NCBI GenBank assembly: GCA_027579435.1
Contig: JANBPK010000928.1
Coordinates: forward strand, 1-64,000
Direction: 5' to 3'
Source: Candolleomyces eurysporus
Taxonomy: Eukaryota; Basidiomycota; Agaricomycetes; Agaricales; Psathyrellaceae
Length of the DNA stretch: 64,000 bases
In this document: piece by piece, positions 33,868 to 46,363 of the stretch
Layout of the letters: the number at the start of each line of letters is the position of its first letter
Position numbering within the stretch: position 1 is the stretch's first letter
The notes under the pieces: model-generated
Seen by the model: only the letters and a program-made list of their open reading frames with translations
The model's database searches: none
Told to the model about the DNA's origin: nothing
Translations under genes and position numbers: made by a program

Positions 33868-33882
33868 TGACCCTAACCCTAT
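33868..33882 (+). promoter_or_regulatory. Conserved CCCTAACCC box upstream of F-box copy I
   Basis: TGACCCTAACCCTAT lies about 110 bases upstream of the start codon. The same 15-mer, or a one-base variant of it, occurs at nearly the same distance upstream of copies II and III. It resembles the telo-box (AAACCCTAA) bound by Myb-like or TRF-like factors in other eukaryotes. Function here is inferred from conservation. Confidence 0.5.
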
Positions 33883-36800
33883 CCCAGGCATGACATCAGT
33901 CCGTGCACACTAGGCGTCACCTTCCAGCGCTTGACCGACTTTCTCTATCCCATCGACGCCGCAACAAAAGTGGTTTTCGAATGTTGCATGTCAGATTCAC
34001 TGAGACTCCATAGATATGGGCCACCCGGGCGCACCTGGACATCGCCAGTCCTTATCATCGCTTTCACAGCGTCAGATATACCGAGCAGGTTACGATCTAA
34101 TCCATGTACGGTCACTAGTAGCACAGCTTTCTTTTAAGTCGCGTTGCATTGCAATTTTCCTTTGGCCGGGCTTTCTTTGCTTGCAGTGGTCTTGGTAATA
34201 GCAGAATCCCGCTTGTAATGAGAGTTAGCGCTACTCTGCCACCATTACAGATTCTTGAAGAAACTGAGTATTGCATCTACAGCATAGCAGGGTAAGTCTG
34301 AGTGTGACTGACGACATTTGAATTTTTATAGCTGGCCCGAGCGCAGCAACCTGTTATGCACTCACACCGGTTCTGTGTATTGTTGACTGTGAGCAGCCTT
34401 AAACCCATGTCGATGGTCTAATCAATCTAGATGCTCTGGCGCTATTTGAATTCCATTGAAGGCTGGCTCACTCGCAGAGCAAGTGATCGCTCTACTTCCT
34501 CACCTGTATTTCTTGGAAAGCCAGACCATCAACAATCAGCCCCTGTATCATCGACTGTCAATACTCTGGAGGCTCGGTCCAGCAGATGTTTGCTTATCCT
34601 GCTTTGAACGCTTACAGTCTTGTGGGATCCGCCAACTCTCGAATAGCCTCAGCTGGTGTGATATTGAGAGTGCCTTCGGTATTGTTCTTTAGATTCATGA
34701 TTGTTTGACCAGTTTTCCTGACTGCAGAACAAGTTCCTCGTTGACTCCCCAGATCGGTGCTTGCACACTGTGGGCAGCGCTGTCGACCACTCTCCACCAT
34801 TTCCACATCCTAGTGTTCAGCTCTGGTTGAATCGAAAGTCGAGTCAGCTCACCGCTTCAAAGTAATCAACTCACGATTTAACTGATGCAGTCACGCCAAA
34901 CAAAAACAAGCTCAATGGCTAACGACACATCAAGGTGAGTCCCTCCCTGTCCGTAACTAGGTACAGGCACTGCGGTGGACTCGTTCCACCAGATCGTCTT
35001 AAGTACCTAGGTCCCTGAATCCCACCGAGCCGAGCACAGTCTTAGCCTTCTCTTTCTTTCCTTTCCTTTCCTTTCCTTTTCTTTTCTCTTAAAAATTCAC
35101 TCAAAACATCCTCCGTCACGTACTAGCATTTGCTAACGAACGTGTTCATAACAATCTGATATCTTTCTACCCATCGTTAGAGTTGGTACTGGCGTGCTCA
35201 GGAGTGCCTCGCGCGTGCATGGCCACGCACGCACAAATCAATTTTCCCTCGCCAATAAAGCGTTTCCGAGACTCAAGAACCTCGGGGCTGGTCGCCAGAT
35301 GTCTTTTTCAATGAAATTGGTAGCCGTAATGTTCATTACAAGATGCGACTATACTCTTCGGATTTATTGACAGAGCACGTGGCAAAGCTCAAATCCCATC
35401 CTACATCTCTCCATGCATCAACCATGCGCCCAACTGTTGAGAATGATAGAATGAGCATTCGCATCAGTGATACCCAAGTGACAAGATTAAACGTAGGGCT
35501 GTATCAAAGCCATGCCGGTTGATGAAGCATTGTGATTGCCACCTCGCTTTCTGATCTAAGGTATATATATAGCAGGACTCTGAAAGATGGTTATATTCGA
35601 TACATTGGCAGGTGAACGTGATAAATATGTGAAGCAGTTCACACACCATGGCTGGGCAGATGCATATCATATACAAGTCTTGCCTCGCTTCGCTACGGCT
35701 TCAGGGTCCGAGACTACAACTCAGGTGTACTCGCAGAATGTTAGCTTGTGAAGTATCTGGTCAATTTTTCAAGTTCTGTGTGGGGAGTGACCCGACTCCA
35801 AGCGGAGAAACGGTTTACTCGCCCTATTGCCTCTCGGGTCGCTTAGCTGAGTCCATCGCCCGTTCAGGACCCTTTCACACCTTTTACGGACTGTTTTATT
35901 TCCACAGACCATTCTCGAATATTCGTAGGATTTTGCGGTTGTCAGGCGGGGTCCAATTGGACTCGCACTTTGTCTGTACACCAAGCGTGTACACGTGAAC
36001 CGGAACATCTTATATACCCTCGAGACGGATTTTAGAGGACATCTTACCCTTCCCCCTCCATTGATTCGCACTCGAACAGTCATTTCGCATTCGCACTCCT
36101 TTCGATATAATTCTTCTCGTCTCTCGTCGTCATCAATCTCGTCTACAAATTATCCCAAATACACTCGTTTTGCCTTCTCACACCTCGAGCAATCAGGTAT
36201 CGAACCATCGCTGTCTTGAGCCCTCCTCTTACCTCTTTATCCTTCCCTCTTACACTGAACTCACTCTCACATTTGCTTGAAGTTTGCATGCCTTTGGGCA
36301 TGCAGGTTCTTGCCTTTTTGCAGTTTAAAAGTTGTAATTATAATGATCTCCGACGGTTGACATCCCAAAGTATATGTGCCTTGTAGTTCATCTCTTGGAG
36401 ACAATGCCACAAATGACACAATACGAAGTGGGATAAGTGACGCACCGCCATGTTGTGAGGGTCAAAGCCAATGAAATTTATTCCTCTGAGTCTGTGGTCA
36501 ACTGCAGAATGCAGGAAGGACATAATTGGAAAATGGAAAAGATTGGTCAAAGAGAGATCTGCCAAGGAGTAAACAGCTGTAAATTGATCGAGGACATAGC
36601 TTTATAGATACTAGGGGATAGTAACGGCACAAGGTCTCAATAAGGGACGGCCGGTCACCACATCTCTTCTGCCGACTCTGGCCTACTCTGGCTCATATAC
36701 TTTATATTTAGAGTCCTGCTGCAGACCTTTTCTCCTTTCGATGTGTTACCATCAGGATTTCGAGGTTCCTTCTTAGATGACTGAGAACTGATGCCAGCTC

Positions 36801-36943
36801 TCAAAATAGCTGGCAGGACGTCTATCCAATCGCTTGCAGGTTTTGGTTGATATTTAAGCAACACGTCGTGCAAAGTACAATCCTTACAGCGGGACTGTCA
36901 CCCACTAGCAGCTCCGAGTCGCTACCTCCCACTAAGCATTAAG
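33883..36943. other. Gene-free region with dispersed repeats
   Basis: About 3 kb without a supported gene. It contains a CTTTC pyrimidine tract (35047-35090) and two fragments that recur near 39,490-39,590: 35636-35680 (CACACCATGGCTGGGCAG) and 36608-36685 (GGGACGGCCGGTCACCAC). Open frames such as 35648-35998 show no domain or coding signature. Confidence 0.55.
35047..35090 (+). repeat. CTTTC microsatellite / pyrimidine tract
   Basis: Five-base unit CTTTC (or TTTCC) repeated about six times, drifting into CTTTTCTTTTCTC. A simple low-complexity repeat. Confidence 0.8.
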
Positions 36944-37596
36944 ATGCGCCTCACCGCTACATTCACCATCATAGCAGTGACCATACTCACCGCCTCTTTC
37001 AGTATGGCTTTGCCAGTAAACGGTTCTCGAGAACCGGAAGCGCCTCTACTTCAACAATCCCTACGACAGGTCGAGCCTCTTGGGCTCAGTTTAGCTTCGA
37101 GAGTACGTGCTATTTAACATTAATCATGAGAGTCTCTTGCCAGACTAGAATGAAGAATAATAAGGCTAACATCCCTATTAGAGCTGGTTCACGTCATTCA
37201 CAAGTCTGGGTATGGGAAGCGTACGTGTGCGACCGAGAATTTGAAGAGAATCAACTACGGGGTAGAGCGCTGTATGAGAAGCGGTTTCAGGGTGACATGT
37301 GGGAAAATTCTCCAACCCCGGCCCTTAGAGCATCCGGCTCCGATGTTCAGTTAGTGGCCAGTCGATCTCCTAGAGCCAATACTAATCTATACGCCATAAG
37401 TAGCTTTCTAGCTTACACTGCATCCTCCAATACCAGACCTTTCTCACTACTGCCATCTCAATACCGCCTTATCTTCCGATTATCGCTATCAGGCTGTTGC
37501 TGTCTAATTCGAACTGTAATCGTGTACAGTTCTAGAAGGGGAACTACCAAGTTGAGGTTAGAAGCTGAAATCTCCCGTGACGTGAAAAAGCGTTGA
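36944..37596 (+). CDS. Small secreted protein candidate
   Basis: Two exons (36944-37102, 37144-37596) in phase give 203 aa. The first exon starts MRLTATFTIIAVTILTASFS, a clear signal peptide followed by MALPVNG with a likely cleavage site. An intron with GTACGT donor and GCCAG acceptor joins it to a frame containing RHSQVWVWEAYVCDREFEE. No domain was recognised. The second half (with SLSGCCCLIRTV and RLEAEISRDVKKR) looks less protein-like, so further introns or an earlier true stop are possible. It could be a fungal small secreted protein of unknown role. Confidence 0.45.
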
Positions 37597-39260
37597 GTAT
37601 ACCCGCTTTACCAGAAAAGACAAGATATCCAACACCACGGTCATATTTGTCGGGACGCTGGGGGCGAAGACGCGTTAGTAACAGGGGCGAGACACCCAAG
37701 CGGCATCGCACCCTGGACCTGACGCAATAAGTAGCCAATGATTGGGAGATGGGAGCATTATCCGTAAGCTGAACGTTTCCCGACATATCTAAGTCGTAGC
37801 GAAGAAGACATCGTACCTATATGGCGATGTAAGGACATGCGACAGCCTACCAAACGTAAATTGGTGCATACACCGCAGAGACAACACGCAAAGTATCCCA
37901 TACTTGGAAAAGCCAGAAACCAGCACATTTCTTCGGGAAGGGCGGAAATGCTGAAACTGGCATCGAACGTAGGGATAGACTCTAGCCTGGAGCGTACAAC
38001 ATCCAAAAACCTGCGGCAGACAGGTCCTATAGTAATCGAGCTCCATCTATTTCGGGAGCTGCGGTTGCGCTGTATACCACTAGGTTATGCGATGAGGGAG
38101 CGTCACATTCGCATTCACTGAGTAATTGTTGATACCATCTCCAAACATCGACGACCTACCTAGGCAGGTGACCGATCATTCACCGGTCTACTACCTCCTT
38201 ACCTACCTAATAGCTGCCTGTCCCGCGGGCGAAGAGGACTATTTGCACATGTCTTATGACAGTGTTCGAGGATGTAGCTCAGCGCCACATAGGTGTGTGT
38301 CCACCTTATCGCAGGAGTGTCGTTCAAGTCTCTGTTTGCCACCGAGACGGATGAGTCGTAAGACTCCAGCCATCCGTAGACGCTGATGAGAACTCGGACA
38401 GTTTGAACTGGTACGCAGATGTGAGTTCTACGCAAGTCGCACAAGTGACATCTTACATGAGCCAGAAAGGTCCATTCGCCCACAAGTGCTCTTTGCATTT
38501 CTCCCCGTGTCAGCTCCTCCGTTTTTCTTTCACTCCTACGCTGCCTCATTGAGCTAAGTTCTTCCTCCAACGGTGGGACAACCTGGGTAAGGCGATATCT
38601 ATTACATTGAGGCAAACAGCAGTTGCGTCTGGGCTGCTGCCGGACAAGGGGGCCTCTGGCGAAGAATGAAAACAAGATAGCGACTGGAAGCTTAACCCCA
38701 CGAAGAATTGTGATACTGAGCCCCGGCGTGAATTGGAAAAGAGGGGGAATCTATTTTTAATTAGCAAGCAATCTCAATGCTGCTCGCTCACTCGGAGTAA
38801 CATCATAATTTCTGCACTCAAAATAGTAGTATTTCACAGATGATTTGAAGAACGCTTAATCGAGCTTCGGGCTGGAAATATCTGACATGACTCCCTTGCA
38901 TCACCAAAAAACTTGTAGGCTGACAATTGAATATCAGCGCGTATAATTGCATTTTCGCCGCTGACGGGACCTCAAAATCACCAGTAATCGCTGGTGATGC
39001 AGGCTGAGGTACGTCTATTGCTCTCTCTTACCCACGCTTCTACCCACGTCTTGAGCCTCGTCGTTCAGTCTTCCCTTCGCCCCATTGCATCCGGTCTTTG
39101 ATTCACCCCATCGCGTCTCTGTGCATGTACGAGCTTATATATTATGTATTTTGAAGTGTTGTACTAGTACTCTACGTAGCTATACAGTCAATATACATAT
39201 TATCTTCTCCCATGCTGTAAGCATGTTGAACCAACAGTGTTGTGTATAGATGCTTGTTTG
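37597..39260. other. Gene-free region
   Basis: About 1.7 kb with only short, motif-free open frames on either strand (longest about 158 codons, minus strand, 38199-38675). I see no splice-consistent gene or repeat. Confidence 0.5.
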
Positions 39261-39476
39261 CAGCTCTGAGGAACCGGCTGGCAGACCTGTGACCTTTGCA
39301 GATCTGGCAGCAGATCAAAACCAGATGTGTCCCAGATCTGTCGACCTCTTGTACAGACCTGCCCCTCGGCGCAGGTCTGTATGAGCTTTACAGACAAACC
39401 AAACGGCACGATCTGCAACGCGAGCAGATCTCGGGCAGACATGGGATATCTGCCGACCGACTTTTTGCTGATGCGT
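39261..39476 (-). repeat. AGATCTG-rich repeat, copy 1
   Basis: About 215 bases that are the reverse complement, with mismatches, of 46364-46585. Both carry several palindromic AGATCT or CAGATCTG units and share GTCGGTCGGCAGATAT, TGCAGATCGTGCCGTTT and GCCGGTT. There is no coding capacity, so it is likely a short non-autonomous transposon (MITE- or SINE-like). Confidence 0.6.
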
Positions 39477-39486
39477 ATGTCAAGCG

Positions 39487-39590
39487 GTTCACACACCATA
39501 GCTGTGCAGGTGTATATCGTATATAGTAACGGCATAAGGGACGGCCGGTCACCACACCTCCTCAGCCGACTCTGGCCATCGGTTACAATC
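39487..39590 (+). repeat. Dispersed repeat fragment
   Basis: Contains CACACCATAGCTGTGCAGGT, matching 35636-35680, and then GGGACGGCCGGTCACCACA, matching 36608-36685. The two parts adjoin here but are about 1 kb apart in the other place, so the longer form here is probably closer to the original element. Confidence 0.5.
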
Positions 39591-39895
39591 TTAAACACGA
39601 ATCCAAGCCGAAACTTTCAACAAACGAGAATTAGGCACTCGGTTTCATTGGAAAGAAGCCAAAATTTCCCGGCCGCATGCGCAAAAACACTGTTTGACAC
39701 GAGAAACTAACAGTTCATCAAGCCGTCAGGCGCTCTTACGAGTCTTACGAGCAACCAGGAGCTTGGGAGACTTAGCTTGCAGAGTGTGATCGATGTGTAC
39801 TATTAGCTACGGAGTCCCTTTAAGGTATACAGCTCTAGATATGAGGGACAAGTGATGGGATGCAGACAGAGCTACAGACAGAGCTACAGACGAAA

Positions 39896-42114
39896 TCAAC
39901 TACCGCTAAGATTCGGTTGTGAACGCAAATCACGACGAATCCGGACGGGTCGAGGAGTCCTGGGACGCTTGAGCGCTGGCTGCGAGTCGGAATATTCCTC
40001 AGACGATCTCTTCAAAGATGTGCGCGGTGTGCGAGGTTGCGACATTGGTGTTGCTGGAGTGGGAGAGGACACAGACCTAGCAGCATCCAACTCTTCAGCT
40101 TCGGCCATCGCCAATGCTGCAATGCCCTCGTCAAAGAGTCGAAGAACGAAGTTGTAATGATCATCCGCACTGAGCATGAACGCTCTCAAGTCCTCCGCTC
40201 GTTCTTCAGGCGTTTCATCGGTAAAAATTAATTTTTGCAGGGCGATTGGTCGAAGGAAATCCCGGAACGCGTAGAAGACGTCGACGAACGCTTTTGGCCA
40301 TCGTGAGGAAATGGATTTGGGTAGCGGCTTTTCGATGAGAAATGCCCGCTTAAGCTCTCCGAGGAGGTGGCCGTCGTACCGATTCCAAAGTTTGAGTTCG
40401 CTACCTAGGGATTGAAGAACGCCGCCATGGTCATAGGCATGAATGATATCGGTGAGAACGTAGAAGAACGACTCGATGTCGTCCAGATGACTGTGAGGAA
40501 GTGGGTGGGGGTCGCCACCGCTGGAGAGCACCATTGCCGACTGGTACAAGCGAGTGCCCTGTGGTGTTGCGTGAGCCGGCCATAGTAGAATTGAGATGGG
40601 TCAGAGACTTACTATTCGCCAGTCCGCGGGAGAATTAGCGCTACCAGCTTCGTAATGGATGGCCATGTCAAAGTCGATTAGAATGCCCCGATTCCCTGGT
40701 TCAGCACCTGGTTTTCCAAGGACAACGTTCCGAATAGAGACATCTCGATGCAATGTACCTTTCTTTACCAATGTCATATGACCTTTGAAAGGAATGAGAT
40801 TCGGTGGTAGCAGGGGATAAATGGGCATTCGTACCTGCAATGGCATCGCGTAGCGCGCAGAGAACTTGCTTGGGAGAAGTAAATTCCATGATAGGCGGGC
40901 CGTATTGCTTGATAACAACGCGAGTGTCGACACGATTCTGGAAACCAGTGGGGATCGTATCTCTGAAGCCGCGCAGGTCCTTGGTCTGACCGCGATCCGG
41001 TTCACATGATACCATCTGAACCACACCCGCAACGCCGGCAGCCTCTTGAAGGTAGACATGCTCAGAGATCATATCTTCAGTTCTCCACGAGCTTTTTACG
41101 AGGAGTTCTTCACCTGTCTCGGGGTCAAAAACACTCCAACACGTCGTCGACCGACCACAAATAGTGGATCGAAAAAAGAATGGTTCCAGCCGAAGAAGGG
41201 GGTACAGTATTTCATTGTTGTCTGTTCCGCGAGTCATCAATGCCCCGCCGGCCTTGCGCCCGTTAATGATGAGCCACCGTATGCTATTATCGAGACCAAT
41301 ATCAGACTCGTTGGGGGAGCTAAGACCGAGAACGAGTCGGACAAAGGTGTGAGGGTCCTCGTGAATGTCAAGGAGAGGGGTGTACTGAGCGCCGCTGCGG
41401 TCGAAGTGGAACAGCCGTAGATGGTGTCCAGCAAGAGCGAGAACGCGAACGAATCGTCGATTCGGCTGGTGAATGAATATCTGTCTGATCATAGAGAGTT
41501 GTTTGTGATTCGATGTAAACAAGGAATATTTGAACATACCTAGCATAAATTGCAACACGGACCAATTGCTCATCAACGGGCAATTCGTCGGCCTCCATCT
41601 GGATATCGATACACGAAGCGATGTTGGAAAACCCAACTGTTGCTGGATTTTCACCTGGTTTCGGACGCGGAAGTTGGAACGACGGACCCTCCGCCCTGAT
41701 TACAAGGCTAGGTCTGGAGTTGTGGGCTGGGGGATCGGATTCGCTATGCTGAAGGTCGGTGGCATGAGTATCCACAACTTGACGCGTTCCCTCAGCTACT
41801 GAGTCCCGCCAAAAATGCCGCAGTATTGATGAGACAACGTTGCGAACCGGTGTGTAAAAGTCATGATCGAACAGCCTTGTACAATTTCGAGGAAGCTTCC
41901 AACGGCGCTGTGTGAAGCTGTAGGACCGCGATTTCTTCAAGAAATTTTCAATAGAAGACTCGGATACAAGACCGTGATAGATTGAGCGAGCGAAAGCGGT
42001 GTCATCGAGGCAGATAGCTTCGGCAACTTCAGGTATAACGAGTCGCTTCTGTTCAATCAGACTCTGGTTGGGCGACGGGAATTTGGTTCTTCTAGTAGAT
42101 GACCTAGTTTTCAT
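39896..42114 (-). CDS. Fungal-type protein kinase (FunK1 family), A
   Basis: Four exons (41540-42114, 40835-41484, 40613-40782, 39896-40558) give 685 aa with matching phases. The FunK1 pattern is clear: an N-terminal region with TRLFDHDFYTPVRNVVSSIL, then QIFIHQPNRRFVRVLALAG and RLFHFDRSG, a likely VAIK Lys in LLVKSSW, an alpha-C Glu in SEHVYLQEA, the catalytic loop LHRDVSIRN (Asp422) and the metal-binding LIDFDMA (Asp445). HSHLDDIESFFYVLTDII is the typical C-lobe motif. The C-terminal tail is Ser/Pro-rich with a basic SLKRSSEEY and LKRPRTPR, a likely nuclear signal. FunK1 kinases are expanded in Agaricomycetes and their substrates are unknown. It starts 362 bases from the divergent paralogue. 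Confidence 0.9.
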
Positions 42115-42476
42115 GTTCTAAAGCTGGCGGCTCAGTCATGCTTCGAAAAAATGTGAAGAATTGAGCTTACATAGCTGGATACTGAGTTAGCGCTGGATGA
42201 AAGGGTGGTGTTGGCCCGCGTAACGCATGTTGAAACATCACGGAAACATGTGACCGTGTTCAAACTCCGCTCGACATTCAGTTCCCAGTTCGGGCGTCAA
42301 TGTACAGGGGTCGAATAACCGCGGGAGTCGAAGAAACAATAATTCGCCCAATGGAAAAGAAGTATCATCAATTTTGGAGCATTCAAACAGCTGAGCGTCT
42401 TTAGAGAGAATATATAGCGTACCTGAGCATTCTGATCCATATTAAGTACAGAGGAAGTCGACCGCTTCCAAACATT
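42115..42476. promoter_or_regulatory. Shared promoter of the divergent FunK1 pair
   Basis: About 360 bases separate the starts of two head-to-head kinase paralogues. It contains AGAATATATAGCG (near 42410), a possible TATA element for the plus-strand gene. Both genes may be co-regulated from here. Confidence 0.45.
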
Positions 42477-45236
42477 ATGGCCCCGATTTGGTCAACCTTT
42501 GCATCACGAGCGCATATAAACCTGTCGTTCTTGTTCAGAGCTGTTCCCTCACTTTGTACCATGCCCCCACCATTGGAGCGTCCCCCTTCTCCACATCCCA
42601 GGCCTACCTACCCTGTTTCGAGAGGATCCTCTCCTAACCCATTCCACGATCCCCTTCAAGCTTCCGTCACACAATCTGAGGCATGGCTGAAGAATCAGCT
42701 TCAGTCCTTGAGTTGCCCAAGCGCCGTTTCTGACACACAAGGGTCATCCAAGGCTAGCTCTGATGAGCGGAGTTTAGACTCCAGTGGTCGAACCTTTGTT
42801 GAGGCGCAGAACACATGCACTCCACTCGGCCCAAAAGCAACCATGAAGTACACACCTGACCCAAAGCGCGACGATCACAAGAAAGAAGTTGGCGCGGGGC
42901 TCGGTACGGTTGTGGATCTCAACGATCGTGGAGCGTGGGCCAGCGCTCTCTTCGCTCATGTGGTCCGGGACAACGACATCAAGAAGTTCTTAAGAAAGAT
43001 GAATGTTTACAGCACAAGTCNAAAAACGTTGGGTCGACCTCCCCGAAGATACCGGTGGTCTGTTGGAGAACGATCTTTATGAGCCATACGTCAGGATTAT
43101 CAACCTAATCTTGCAATGGTTTGTGCATAAGGTCCAGGACGGGACTGAGGCGGGTGAACTATCATTGCGTGAGGCAATAGACACGCATGATGAAAATATT
43201 GCACATCAAGAACAAGAACCAACCTCTCTCGTTTCGCGTCCTGACGTATCTGTCAGGGCTGAAGGCTCTTCATTTCAGACTCCTGACACTAGATCAGGAG
43301 GTAAAGCTCACAGGGTGGGATTCTCAAACATGTCGTCGTTCAAAGAAATGAAGGTGGAACGGCAAAAAGTCTCTGACAAGGATCAGTGGCTTCAGGTTGG
43401 AGTTTACGTTCGGTATGTGTTGAGTATATTTCCCCCCTTGCCCGTACTGAAAGCCGTGGACAGGCAAATATTCATTCAGCAGCCTAATAGGCGCTTTGTT
43501 CGGGCTCTTCTTCTTACAGAGAACAGCGTTCGTCTTTTCCACTTCGATCGCAGTGGCGGCATGTATTCCCCCTTCATCAACATACACGACCATCCGGACA
43601 TCTTCATCCGGCTTGTCGTTGGGCTCAATTCTCTGGATGAACCAACGCTTGGCCTCGACACTAGCATTAGGTGGAATATTGAAGGTGGCAGAAAGGTTGA
43701 CGGAACTCTGACTGTGCAAAAGGCAGACGGCACCTCCCAGATCGCCTACAAGCTTTGCAAAGTCGATCCAGTCATCGCATACTACGGTATTCGGGGCCGG
43801 GCTACTCAGTGTTGGAGTGTCTCAGATCCTGGCACCGGTACTCGATTCCTTATAAAGGACTGCTGGAAGGAGGAAACGAGGATTTCTGAACACGTCTATC
43901 TCCAGGAGGCAAAAGGTTTGCCAGGGGTCGTTCAAATGGTGTCCTTCGAGCCAAATCGCGGGGAGACCAAGTTTCTCCGTGGTGGCTTTGGGACATCGCA
44001 TAAGGACTTCCACAATAGGATTGCAATTCGGATCATCTTGGACAGCTACGGCGATTCCATCGAGAACTTCAAGTCTGCAAAGCAACTTCTACGCGCTCTC
44101 CGGGATGCTATCATTGGTAAGCTCACCTCCATGGCTCTTAAGCATCTCTAACAGGATCCGTACTGCCTAGGTCACATGGAGCTATACATGAAGGGGACGC
44201 TGCATCGAGACGTCTCAATTGACAATATCCTACTTGGTAAGAAGGGAGATGGATCTGAACCACCACCAGGTTTTTACGGTGTTCTCATTGATCTCCACAT
44301 GGCAATTAAGGTGGGTAGGGATACTGTCAAGCGAAGCGCCGATTGGAGATCCGTAAGTATCGATGTCTCTCAGGAGCTCACTTACTGACAAAACTACCTC
44401 AGGGATCCTCTCTGTTTAAGTCAATCGCAGTACTTCTAAGCTGCGTCCCGATCGATGATTCTAAGGATACTGTTCCCCCACTCGCCCATGACCACCTCGA
44501 CGACATGGAGTCGTTCTTCTACGTTTACACGTACATCATTCATGTCTTCGACGCCAACGGCGTCTCTTTCCCTATTCCGAAGCTTATGTTGAGCTGGAAG
44601 CGGTCGGATGCCGAGCATGGGGCCAGATTCAAGCAAGCCTATCTCGCTGATAAATATATCTCCAAACAGATTGGTCAGAGATGGCCGAAGCCGTGCATTG
44701 AGCTCCTCCACGAATTTCAAGATTGGCTGCAGCCATATGCAGGGAAGAAGAGGGAGCTTACGCTGCGCAACCTTGAAGACCGAGGCAGCATTGGCGGGGA
44801 AGAATTGAAAGCTCTGATGGAGGCGATTGCCGCACAGTACCGGTCAGTTATTCGTCTCTTTAACAAGGCAATTCGCGACTTGGAGATCGAGGATGGGAAC
44901 GGAGGATCTGAACACAATAATAAAGAAATCGAGATTGAGATGTACATCGAAAGATTCAAGACGCCTCCTCGACTTTCATCCGGTGCAGCAACTTCTCCTG
45001 ATGGATATCCCGATAGCTCCCCTCTCGCTAACAAAGTTCTCGGACGCAACGCCCGAAAATCCTTGAAAAGGTCCTCGAACGAATACCCAGACGAGATCCC
45101 CGGAGCTAAGCGTGGTCCTGAGACCCTTCACACTCCACCGACTCGGAAGGGTCCGGTTCCTCAAGATAGTCTCGGTACACCGGTCAAGCGCAAGGATAAG
45201 CTTGTTCATGGCCCTTCGCCGCTCTCAAAGCTCTGA
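42477..45236 (+). CDS. Fungal-type protein kinase (FunK1 family), B
   Basis: Four exons (42477-43412, 43464-44116, 44171-44352, 44403-45236) give 867 aa once the spurious N at 43021 is dropped; without that, the frame breaks inside exon 1. A second ATG at 42561 (MPPPLERPPSPHPRPTYP) is an equally possible start. Introns lie at the same places as in kinase A. Motifs: QIFIQQPNRRFVRALLLTE, RLFHFDRSGGMYSPF, the Lys in FLIKDCW, SEHVYLQEAKG, LHRDVSIDNILLG (Asp543) and LIDLHMA (Asp570), where kinase A has LIDFDMA. The first Asp is kept, but the two positions after it changed, so activity could be altered. The C-terminus is a long basic, Ser/Pro-rich tail (SLKRSSNEYPDEIPGAKRG), probably nuclear. Confidence 0.88.
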
Positions 45237-45528
45237 TGTTTCAGTAATTTAGTATAACCGTGGTCTGTTATCAGTATCACAAAGTAGTCGTAGTTCATCT
45301 CATATGACGTAGATCGTTATCCAATGCTACCACTTCTTTCAACTTTTGACCTTGGCCTGAGGAGAGCGTTACCCCGCCAACTTCTATTATTCTCTTAAAA
45401 TAGAGCTCGCTTTCATATAAGTGGATGACCTGTTAGAGACGAGGTGAGGAATCCTAGCGCGTTGACACGTCACCCTAGGAGCTTTTGGAACTCCTCACAG
45501 TTCCGTTTAGCCNTTTTTTTCTTCCGAG
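45237..45528. other. Intergenic, 3' end of kinase B
   Basis: About 290 bases without a gene, containing an N at 45513 before a run of T. Confidence 0.5.
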
Positions 45529-46173
45529 TTACCCGGCGGCACCGGCGAAGAGGGGTGATGGACAATTTTCTTGGTCCCTGTCGTTTCTGTCAAGTAGCCG
45601 GCAGCTTCCAAAGGTCTTGTTCAAGTGCACAGCGCTGAACAAGTTAGAAGGTTTAGCAGTTGGTCGAGAGGTTATTTCTCCGTCACATTTCTTCCCAGAT
45701 CCATATCCTCGGATACATGCCGATGCAGACGCGTGTTTCAGGCCGTAGGATTGCGCCCCTCTGCACAGGAGAAGAAATTCTCTTACGAAATCACCCCACC
45801 TCAATATCATCCTCCTGCTCTTATCGGATGAACATCGGAATGAATCTGTGTACACCAAGAACCTGATAAACGAACTTGGCCAAAATTCGGGTTGTGGTCT
45901 TGATTGACACGAGCTGTTCAAGACCCTGGACCAGAGAGGGAAAGTTCTGCGGGGTCGGAGGCAAGGTCGGAGATGAGGCACGTATTTTTGCCAGAAAATA
46001 GCGCGTGCGTTCATAAGATCATCGTTATCCTGGCACTGGAGTAGTTTATGTTCAGGAGTTTCTGGCTTGGATTTGCAGAAGTTACATAGCCTTTTCGCTC
46101 TTGGCGGGTCAATCTTTCGTCCCGTGTTTGTCCTCGCCCACTTAACGCTCTCATGTGCAAGGTATGGGACCAC
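45529..46173 (-). pseudogene. C-terminal remnant of a non-LTR retrotransposon reverse transcriptase
   Basis: Open frame of 214 codons on the minus strand. Near its start RLCNFCKSKPETPEHKLLQC has the C..C....E.P.H.L..C zinc-knuckle pattern found at the C-terminal end of LINE-type reverse transcriptase proteins. No palm-domain motif (such as YADD) is found upstream, so the copy is 5' truncated, which is usual for LINEs. The part after the knuckle looks non-conserved. Confidence 0.45.
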
Positions 46174-46363
46174 GTCAAGATCTGGGTCAGCCTGAGACGT
46201 TTGTCAACTGAGGCTCAACAAGCTCTTCAGAACTGCAGGTCCACGACGCGGAAGAGTGTAAGGCCTGTGGTGGTGGTGGTGGTGATGTTGGTGCTGTGTT
46301 CTCAATTAACCGGCATATTCCTATGGCTTTATTAGAGTTAGAAGTTGCGGAAGGAGGGTGGAT

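Noticed and set aside
38199..38675. Minus-strand frame of 158 codons
   Set aside because: No motif, amino-acid use not protein-like, and overlapped by other random frames.
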